A stretch of DNA of 64,000 bases from Oscillospiraceae bacterium (GTDB lineage Bacteria; Bacillota; Clostridia; Oscillospirales; CAG-272): positions 17,858 through 81,857 of the forward strand of contig SVSG01000007.1 in the NCBI GenBank assembly GCA_015064415.1. Reading direction: 5' to 3'. Position 1 is the stretch's first letter. The number at the start of each line of letters is the position of its first letter. The notes beneath the pieces were generated by a model. It was not told where the DNA came from. It ran no database searches and worked only from the letters and a program-made list of their open reading frames with translations. The position numbers and the translations under genes were made by a program. Positions 58,775 to 64,000 of the stretch are shown here, piece by piece.

Positions 58775-59395
58775 TTATTCGGCAAAATAGTGGGCGGCGG
58801 CATCCTTGTTGCGCAGGACGCGCAGTGCCTCCGCGCGCACGATGGCGTAAATATCCTCCGCCACGGCGCCGATCTTGCCGTCGCGGTTGTAGACCACGTA
58901 ATCGTAGCCCTCCAGCTGCGTGAGCTCCTCACGCGTGCGCGCCAAGCGCGCCTGGATCTTTTCCTCGGTCTCCGTGCCGCGGCCGCGCAATCTGGCCTCC
59001 TGTACGGCGAAGGAGGGGGGCAACAGCATGATGGTGACGGCCTCAGGGTAGACGCGCTTGACGTTCATCGCGCCCTCGACCTCGACCTCCAGCACCAGAT
59101 TTTGTCCGCGCTCCAGCACCGCCTCGGTCTCCTTTTTCAGCGTGCCGTAGTAGTTGCCGCAGTACTCGGTGTATTCGAGCAGGTCGCCGCGCGCGATGCG
59201 CGCCTCAAACTCCTCACGCGAAAGGAAGTGATAGTTGACGCCGTCCACCTCGCCGGGGCGGGGGGCACGCGTGGTGGCGGAAACCGAAAAGGTGTACTTT
59301 TTGCCGTGCTTGGGGCTTGCGAAAATATGCTTGAGTGTGGTGCCCTTGCCGCTGCCTGCAGGGCCGGAGACCACGATCAAAAGTCCTTGCTTCAT
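58775..59395 (-). CDS. gmk: Guanylate kinase
   Basis: The 206-residue enzyme phosphorylates GMP to GDP. It has P-loop VVSGPAGSGKGTTLKHI, the GMP-binding SVSATTRAPRPGEVDGVNYHFLSREEF, EYTEYCGNYYGTLK and VLEVEVEGAMNVKRVYPEAVTIMLLPPS. ATG 59395 is chosen, with GAGGAG in the end of remA; the longer track ORF overlaps remA. The remA-gmk-rpoZ-priA order is the classic Firmicutes one. Confidence 0.96.
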   Translation of the reverse strand: MKQGLLIVVSGPAGSGKGTTLKHIFASPKHGKKYTFSVSATTRAPRPGEVDGVNYHFLSREEFEARIARGDLLEYTEYCGNYYGTLKKETEAVLERGQNLVLEVEVEGAMNVKRVYPEAVTIMLLPPSFAVQEARLRGRGTETEEKIQARLARTREELTQLEGYDYVVYNRDGKIGAVAEDIYAIVRAEALRVLRNKDAAAHYFAE

Positions 59396-59399
59396 ACTC

Positions 59400-59672
59400 T
59401 TACTCCTCGTCCTCGGGCACGTCCATGCTGCTGTCATCGTCATTTTCAAGGCGGCCCGCAATGGTCTCGGCCTGGATGGCGGAAAGAATGACGTGCTCGC
59501 TGTCTGTGATGATGACGGCGCGGGTGCGGCGTCCGCAGGTCACGTCGATGGTGCGTCCCTCGTCCTTGGCGTCCTGAATGAGGCGCTTGATGGGGGCGGA
59601 ATCCGGGCTGACCAGGGCCACCATGCGGTCCACGGCCACCATATTACCGAAGCCGATGTTGATGAATTTCAT
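59400..59672 (-). CDS. remA: RemA/DUF370 DNA-binding matrix regulator family
   Basis: The 90-residue protein has the DUF370 core [38 protein letters not shown] and [29 protein letters not shown], then an acidic tail. In Bacillus RemA is a ring-forming DNA-binding activator of matrix and osmoprotection genes; in Clostridia the family is widespread but little studied. AGAGGGAG precedes ATG 59672. It is the first gene of the long operon behind an exact consensus promoter. Confidence 0.93.
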   Translation of the reverse strand: MKFINIGFGNMVAVDRMVALVSPDSAPIKRLIQDAKDEGRTIDVTCGRRTRAVIITDSEHVILSAIQAETIAGRLENDDDSSMDVPEDEE

Positions 59673-59720
59673 ATGTTTCTCCCTCTGCGGGCGCACGCGC
59701 CCAATAATTATACAGAATAT

Positions 59721-59749
59721 ATTATAATACAAAAAAACGATTTTGTCAA
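59721..59749 (-). promoter_or_regulatory. Consensus promoter of the remA-gmk-rpoZ-priA... operon
   Basis: TTGACA, a 17-bp spacer and TATAAT on the minus strand; it probably serves the whole run down to thiN/TIGR01440, as no terminator is visible between those genes. Confidence 0.88.
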
Positions 59750-59819
59750 CGCGCCGCGCCGATTTTGCGAAAAAAACGCAAAAAAATCAAAGGATTTTAA
59801 AAAAAATTACAAAAACCCC

Positions 59820-59848
59820 TTGCAAACTGCGCCATTATAAGGTAAAAT
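59820..59848 (+). promoter_or_regulatory. Promoter of efp
   Basis: TTGCAA, a 17-bp spacer and TAAAAT. Confidence 0.8.
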
Positions 59849-59909
59849 AAAGTGTAACGAAAAACCAAGGGGCAATTCTGCCCAAAACAAAATTCGGAGG
59901 ATTTTAACA

Positions 59910-60470
59910 ATGGTAGTAGCAGGCGATTTCAAAAACGGTATCACCTTTGACGACGGCCAGGGCAACGTTCTGCAGGTCGTAGAGTTCCAGCACGTAAAGC
60001 CCGGCAAGGGCGCCGCATTTGTGCGTACCAAGCTGAAGAACGTGATCACCGGTGCCGTGATCGAGAAGACTTTCAACCCCACTGACAAGTTCGAGAACGC
60101 TTATATCGAGCGCAAGGAGATGCAGTACTCCTACAACGACGGCGATCTGTATTACTTCATGGATATGGAAAGCTTTGACATGATGCCCCTGAACGCAGAC
60201 AAGCTTCCCGAAAGCTTTAAGTTCGTGAAGGAAGAGATGATGTGCAAGATCGTGTCCTACAAGGGCAACGTGTTCGGTGTTGAGCCCCCCACATTCGTGG
60301 ACCTCACCGTTACCCAGACCGATCCCGGCTTTGCCGGCAACACCGCCACCAACACCCTCAAGCCCGCAACGCTTGAGACCGGTGCCGTGGTAAAGGTTCC
60401 GCTCTTCATCAACGAGGGCGACGTGCTGAAGATCGACACCCGTACGGGCGAGTATCTCTCCCGCGCATAA
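59910..60470 (+). CDS. efp: Elongation factor P
   Basis: The 186-residue, three-domain beta protein relieves ribosome stalling at polyproline. The N-terminal KOW-like domain carries the tip Lys in [19 protein letters not shown]. The OB domains follow ([35 protein letters not shown]), ending in [11 protein letters not shown], a family signature. AGGAGG lies 8 nt before the ATG. It is followed at 21 bp by a CD1247-like gene, probably in the same transcript, which ends at the terminator at 60951. Confidence 0.97.
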   Translation: MVVAGDFKNGITFDDGQGNVLQVVEFQHVKPGKGAAFVRTKLKNVITGAVIEKTFNPTDKFENAYIERKEMQYSYNDGDLYYFMDMESFDMMPLNADKLPESFKFVKEEMMCKIVSYKGNVFGVEPPTFVDLTVTQTDPGFAGNTATNTLKPATLETGAVVKVPLFINEGDVLKIDTRTGEYLSRA

Positions 60471-60491
60471 TTGAAACAAAGGAGAACAGCT

Positions 60492-60938
60492 ATGAAGATT
60501 ACCGAAAAGGCAGCATACCTCAAGGGTCTTGCAGACGGCCTTGAGATCGATAACACCACCAAGGAGGGCAAGCTGATCGCCGCTCTTGTGGATATGGTGG
60601 ACGCCCTTGCCAAGAAGGTTAACGAGCTGGACGGCGACGTGCAGGAGCTGAACGACTACTGCGAGGAGCTGGACGAGGATCTGGGAGAGGTCGAGGAGTA
60701 CCTTTGTGAAGAGGACGAGTGCGATTGCTGTGAGGACTGTGAGTGCGACGGCGATTGTGACGAGTGCGACTGCGAGGGTGACTGCGACGAGTGCGACTGC
60801 GGTTGCGATTGCGAGGAGACCTACGAGATCGAGTGCCCCAAGTGCGGCGACACCATCTGCTTTGACGAGAGCGTGGATCCTGAGGATCTGATCTGCCCCG
60901 CTTGCGGTGCCAAGGTAGCGCTTACCGCTGAGGAATAA
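60492..60938 (+). CDS. CD1247-type protein with acidic Cys-rich linker and zinc ribbon
   Basis: The 148-residue protein has the N-terminal CD1247-like helical motif (YLKGLADGLEIDNTTKEGKLIAALVDMVDALA), then coiled-coil acidic sequence (residues about 45-75). A striking Asp/Glu/Cys tract follows (CDCCEDCECDGDCDECDCEG...), and finally a zinc ribbon (IECPKCGDTICFDESVDPEDLICPACGAKV). The family sits next to efp in many Clostridia, but no function is known. The ATG at 60492 has AAAGGAG upstream; the track start at 60471 is upstream of that SD. The tract could bind several metal ions. Confidence 0.8.
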   Translation: MKITEKAAYLKGLADGLEIDNTTKEGKLIAALVDMVDALAKKVNELDGDVQELNDYCEELDEDLGEVEEYLCEEDECDCCEDCECDGDCDECDCEGDCDECDCGCDCEETYEIECPKCGDTICFDESVDPEDLICPACGAKVALTAEE

Positions 60939-60950
60939 TTTTTAAGAAAT

Positions 60951-60994
60951 AAGAGCGATTACTCGTACCGTTATGGGGGTAATCGCTCTTTTTG
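60951..60994 (+). terminator. Terminator of the efp-CD1247 transcript
   Basis: A 12-bp AAGAGCGATTAC / GTAATCGCTCTT stem with a 16-nt loop is followed by TTTG. Confidence 0.8.
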
Positions 60995-61050
60995 CTCTTG
61001 CAAAGGGCGCAAAAAAGGTCGAAAAATCAAGAATAAGGACGGAAAAAACA

Positions 61051-62826
61051 ATGTTGAAAAAGCTTTCTGCAAAGCAGATCGCCCTGATGGTTGCGGCCGT
61101 GGTCATCGTGGTACTGATGATCGTGGCGGGCGTTACCGGGGGCTCGCTTGGTACGGTAGAATGTATGGATTGCCACGCAACGGGCGAGATGACCTGTGAC
61201 GCGTGTGGCACGGGGGAGGGAGACACGCCCCCCGCTGAATGTAAAGCCTGCGAGGGAACACAGATCGTGGATTGTGAGACCTGCGGGGGTGAAAAAGAGG
61301 TGCGCGGCACCTTCTGGGCGCTGATCCCGCCCATCATCGCCATTGGTCTTGCGCTGATCACCAAGGAGGTTTACAGCTCGCTGTTCATCGGTGTGCTTTC
61401 CGGTGCGCTCCTGTACGCCAACTTCTCCTTTACGGGCAGTATGGATGCCCTGATCGGTGACGGTCTGATCTCCGCCGTGTCGGATACCGCGGGTATCTTC
61501 ATCTTTTTGGTGGAGCTTGGTATTCTGGTGGCGCTGGTCAATCACGGCGGCGGCTCCGCGGCGTTCGGCCGTTGGGCACAAAAGCACATCAAAACGCGCG
61601 TGGGTGCCATGTTCGCCACCTTCGTGCTTGGCGTGTTGATCTTTATTGACGATTACTTCAACTGTCTTACGGTGGGCTCTGTGATGCGCCCCGTGGCACA
61701 GGGGCACAAGGTCTCCCGCGCCAAGCTTTCCTATCTGATCGACGCCACCGCCGCTCCCATTTGTATGATCGCACCGATCTCCAGCTGGGCGGCCGCCGTG
61801 TCCGCGTATGCGGAGGACGGCAAGGGTCTGGATCTCTTTATCACGGCCATTCCTTTCAACTTCTATTCGTTGCTCACGCTGGTGTTCGTGTGTGCCATTA
61901 TCTTCCTTGGATATGATTACGGCGCGATGAGAAAGCACGAGTTTATCGCGATGACCACGGGCGATCTTGGGGAAGCGGGAGACAATAGCCACGTCGAGAC
62001 GTTGCCCACTAATGAGCGCGGTCGCGTGTTCGATCTGATCGTACCGATCGCCACGCTGATCGTGGCCTCCGTCTTTGCGCTTCTGTACGTGGGCGGCATC
62101 ATGGACGGCGAGAGCTTTGTGGATGCGTTTGCCAACACCGATGCCACCGTGGGTCTGCCTTGGGGCGGTCTGATCGCGCTGGTCGTGACCGTGATCTACT
62201 TTGTGGCGCGCAGGAATATCACCTTTGAAAAGGCGATGAAGTGTGTGCCCGACGGCTTTATCGCCATGGTGCCCGCTATTCTGATCTTGAGCTTGGCGAC
62301 CGCCCTGAAGAATATGACGGGTGCGCTTGGTGCCAAGTATTTTGTGGGCGATCTGATGAACGGCGCCGCCGCAGGGCTGGATAATTTCCTGCCTGCCATC
62401 ATCTTTGTGGTGGCTTGCGTGCTGGCGTTTGCTACGGGTACCTCTTGGGGTACGTTTGGCATCCTTATTCCGATCGTGACCTATCTGTTTGCGGATACCC
62501 CCGACGCGACCATTATGATCATCAGCATGTCCGCGTGCCTTGCGGGTGCCGTGTGCGGCGACCATTGCTCGCCTATTTCGGATACCACCATCATGTCCTC
62601 TGCGGGCGCGGATTGCAACCACATCAACCACGTGTCCACGCAGCTGCCCTACGCCCTTACCGTGGCGGGCATCTCCTTCGTGATGTACGTGATCGCGGGC
62701 TTTGTCCAGAACGCCTGGATCTGCCTGCCCATCGGTATCGTGCTGACGGTCGGCACCGTCTTTGTGCTCAAGAAGCTTGGCGACAAGCGCGAAGCTAAGG
62801 CGCAGGTCGAAGAGCAAGCACAGTAA
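61051..62826 (+). CDS. NhaC-family Na+/H+ antiporter with DnaJ-like Cys-rich insert
   Basis: The 591-residue membrane protein opens with one TM helix (IALMVAAVVIVVLMIVAGV). A Cys-rich stretch of four CxxCxG-like motifs (CMDCHATG, CDACGTG, CKACEGT, CETCGGE) spans about residues 37-82, like the DnaJ zinc centre. The NhaC core follows: LIPPIIAIGLALITKEVYSSL, VLIFIDDYFNCLTVGSVMRPV, IAPISSWAAAVSAYA, FATGTSWGTFGILIPI and CGDHCSPISDTTIMSSAG. It exchanges Na+ or an organic substrate for H+ (some relatives swap malate and lactate). The Cys domain should be outside by the positive-inside rule. ATG 61051 has only a weak SD. Confidence 0.85.
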   Translation: MLKKLSAKQIALMVAAVVIVVLMIVAGVTGGSLGTVECMDCHATGEMTCDACGTGEGDTPPAECKACEGTQIVDCETCGGEKEVRGTFWALIPPIIAIGLALITKEVYSSLFIGVLSGALLYANFSFTGSMDALIGDGLISAVSDTAGIFIFLVELGILVALVNHGGGSAAFGRWAQKHIKTRVGAMFATFVLGVLIFIDDYFNCLTVGSVMRPVAQGHKVSRAKLSYLIDATAAPICMIAPISSWAAAVSAYAEDGKGLDLFITAIPFNFYSLLTLVFVCAIIFLGYDYGAMRKHEFIAMTTGDLGEAGDNSHVETLPTNERGRVFDLIVPIATLIVASVFALLYVGGIMDGESFVDAFANTDATVGLPWGGLIALVVTVIYFVARRNITFEKAMKCVPDGFIAMVPAILILSLATALKNMTGALGAKYFVGDLMNGAAAGLDNFLPAIIFVVACVLAFATGTSWGTFGILIPIVTYLFADTPDATIMIISMSACLAGAVCGDHCSPISDTTIMSSAGADCNHINHVSTQLPYALTVAGISFVMYVIAGFVQNAWICLPIGIVLTVGTVFVLKKLGDKREAKAQVEEQAQ

Positions 62827-62835
62827 TTTGCGCAC

Positions 62836-62870
62836 AAAAAAGCGGAAGCCGTTCGGCTTCCGCTTTTTTG
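62836..62870 (+). terminator. Terminator of the nhaC-like gene
   Basis: AAAAAAGCGGAAGCCG / CGGCTTCCGCTTTTTT stem and T run. Confidence 0.93.
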
Positions 62871-62899
62871 CGTCATCATGGCATTTCCTGTATTTGCGC

Positions 62900-62928
62900 T
62901 TGACAAAAGCGCGAAAATATGGTATCAT
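62900..62928 (+). promoter_or_regulatory. Promoter of tRNA-Leu
   Basis: TTGACA, a 17-bp spacer and TATCAT, about 50 bp before the tRNA. Confidence 0.8.
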
Positions 62929-62981
62929 ACCTATGTTTGCGAGGTGTGCTCCGATCGCGCCACACTCCGCAAGCTACGCAT

Positions 62982-63066
62982 GCGGGCGTGGCGGAATTGG
63001 CAGACGCATAAGATTTAGGATCTTACGCCATTCGGTGTGCAGGTTCAAGTCCTGTCGCCCGCACCA
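62982..63066 (+). tRNA. tRNA-Leu (anticodon UAG)
   Basis: The acceptor GCGGGCG pairs with CGCCCGC, with encoded CCA. Anticodon stem TAAGA/TCTTA with loop TTTAGGA gives TAG. There is a long variable arm (CGCCATTCGGTGTG) as in class II tRNAs, and T arm CAGG-TTCAAGT-CCTG. It reads CUA, and CUG by wobble. Confidence 0.95.
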
Positions 63067-63068
63067 AC

Positions 63069-63112
63069 AAAAACAGAACATTTGTCTACCGACAAATGTT
63101 CTGTTTTTGTTT
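63069..63112 (+). terminator. Terminator of tRNA-Leu
   Basis: A long AAAACAGAACATTTGTC / GACAAATGTTCTGTTTT stem with a TACC loop, then TTGTTT. Confidence 0.92.
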
Positions 63113-63299
63113 ATCCAAGCCGCAGGCTTGGCATATCATCACGACGCAGTCGTGTATATCATCAAGGGCGCATTGCGCCCTTGTATCTCATCACGCGCCA
63201 GCGTGTATCTCCCTGCGGCTTGATGATATACAACACTTCGTGTTGATGATATGCAATTCCTGCGGAATTGATGATATACAAGGCTTCGCCTTGATTTAT
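63113..63299. repeat. Array of small hairpins joined by ATATCATCA / TGATGATAT linkers
   Basis: Six short palindromes lie about 25-30 bp apart: CGACGCAGTCG, AAGGGCGCATTGCGCCCTT, CACGCGCCAGCGTG, AACACTTCGTGTT, CAATTCCTGCGGAATTG, CAAGGCTTCGCCTTG. The first three are joined by (TA)TATCATCA-type linkers, the last three by the reverse complement TGATGATAT. A GCCGCAGGC / CCTGCGGC pair brackets the first half. No protein is likely. Confidence 0.75.
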
Positions 63300-63319
63300 T
63301 TACAGAAGTGTGGTATAAT
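63291..63319 (+). promoter_or_regulatory. Promoter of the DUF3885 gene
   Basis: TTGATT, a 17-bp spacer and TATAAT. The -35 lies in the last bases of the hairpin array. Confidence 0.7.
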
Positions 63320-63342
63320 AAACACACAAAGGCGGTGATTTT

Positions 63343-63978
63343 GTGAATGCAAAGAACAAGTCAAACAGTGAAATTGAAAGCTTGATTACGGACGCATCGT
63401 TTTCGTATAAACAACCTTGGTTTTATAATCACCCTTTTGCACTCAGATGTGAATTGGGGATAGGCGATTCCAATCGTGTATATTTAAAAAAAGCCAAGAA
63501 ACGAGCTTTTGAAATATTTGATATTCTTTTTCAAAATCCGCCCGATGCTATATTTTTTGATCATTATATTGAAGATGTTTCTTCGTGGGATGGAATTAAC
63601 GTCAATAATACCATTAGATATTTCAAACGGAATATAAAATTTCTTGCACAGCATGTAAACAAATATGAAAACACCATCGTATTCAACATTCCGCTTGACG
63701 AAGATGAAAAAGAAAATAATGTTCAAAAAAATCGTATTATATGCTATGCAGATTCCAAGTATCCTTACAAAAAAAGAGCAATAGAAAATTTTTCATGGGG
63801 ATCAAGAACAGTACATTTTGTGTCTTTTGAAAACGAATGCATTTTAAGCATTTATGACGATAGAGGTTGTGATATTGTTTTTGCGACAAAAGAAAAAATG
63901 CGAGAATTTTATAACAAATTGAAACCGTATTTTCTCGAATATGATGCAGAAGAAATGTCGAGGCGTTTTAATGATTAA
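63343..63978 (+). CDS. DUF3885-like protein
   Basis: The 211-residue soluble protein is AT-rich and rich in Lys, Asn and Ile, unlike the rest of the window, suggesting later acquisition. WFYNHPFALRCELGIG near residue 27 and the C-terminal LSIYDDRGCDIVFATKEKMREFYNKLKPYFLEYDAEEM fit DUF3885 (xxMYDDRGLDxx...LRPLYxKYNxWILDYD). Such genes are often solitary, and some sit in immunity gene clusters; the role is unknown. GTG start 63343 has AGGCGGTGAT upstream, one mismatch from the full anti-SD complement. Nothing is visible in the last 22 bases of the window. Confidence 0.65.
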   Translation: MNAKNKSNSEIESLITDASFSYKQPWFYNHPFALRCELGIGDSNRVYLKKAKKRAFEIFDILFQNPPDAIFFDHYIEDVSSWDGINVNNTIRYFKRNIKFLAQHVNKYENTIVFNIPLDEDEKENNVQKNRIICYADSKYPYKKRAIENFSWGSRTVHFVSFENECILSIYDDRGCDIVFATKEKMREFYNKLKPYFLEYDAEEMSRRFND

Positions 63979-64000
63979 ATGCTGATGACATACCAGACAC

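Noticed and set aside
61027-62928. 633-aa antisense ORF over the nhaC-like gene
   Set aside because: His/Arg/Gly-rich shadow of a membrane protein; the plus strand has clear NhaC motifs.
63113-63299. CRISPR array
   Set aside because: Spacing is short, 'spacers' are themselves palindromes and linkers invert midway; no cas genes are present.
63139-63327. 62-aa minus ORF across the hairpin array
   Set aside because: Translation of the TGATGATAT/hairpin repeats, no RBS or family.

Overview
The window looks like a chromosomal segment of an uncultured gut-type member of the Clostridia (Firmicutes), high GC for that group. Supporting signs are the remA-gmk-rpoZ-priA-def-fmt-rsmB-rlmN-rsgA-thiN gene order, strong Shine-Dalgarno sites, consensus sigma-A promoters with 17-bp spacers, an anaerobe-type rubrerythrin/PerR operon, a SpoIIQ-like M23 protein, Cys-repeat surface lipoproteins and many small intergenic repeats. 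No taxonomic search could be run, so placement below class is a guess. There is no rRNA, CRISPR array, prophage or replication origin.

Layout. 1-15.6 kb, mostly minus strand: a cation/proton antiporter (cut by the window edge), an AzgA-type purine permease, an amino-sugar recycling pair (MurQ plus a kinase fused to an XRE DNA-binding domain), a DUF1508 protein, an NSS sodium symporter, RNase M5, UppP, RarA, a U32 peptidase-like protein, the divergent PerR-type rubrerythrin operon (plus strand), and a DUF1846 protein. 15.7-25.6 kb, mostly plus strand: an M23 (SpoIIQ-like) protein, a 1290-aa coiled-coil lipoprotein behind a long structured leader, a BspA-like LRR protein, an SGNH/DUF4886-dus-winged helix-murI operon, and tRNA-Gly(CCC). 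26-36.8 kb: a giant Cys-repeat lipoprotein (about 2164 aa), a second lipoprotein of unknown family, and a MacB/LolCDE-like ABC ATPase and permease. This is the best candidate for an undescribed system in the window.

37-49.3 kb: an acyltransferase-like protein, a sugar module (Gfo/Idh/MocA dehydrogenase, TIM-barrel isomerase, M20 hydrolase, cytoplasmic GH10, AraC regulator), a REP-associated tyrosine transposase, TcdA, and a heterodimeric ABC exporter behind a MarR-like palindrome. 49.6-59.7 kb, minus strand: the conserved translation/replication housekeeping run, which lacks the usual stp-prkC pair and has a 51-aa membrane protein in that place. 59.8-64 kb, plus strand: EF-P, a CD1247-like protein, an NhaC antiporter with a DnaJ-like Cys-rich insert, tRNA-Leu(UAG), a hairpin array and an AT-rich DUF3885 gene.

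Repeats are a theme. Short dyads (GTAGGGGCGA...), two kinds of MITE-like elements, and a recurring element ending in a terminator-like hairpin occupy most gaps over 200 bp. The transposase gene carries two inverted copies of one such dyad inside its own reading frame.
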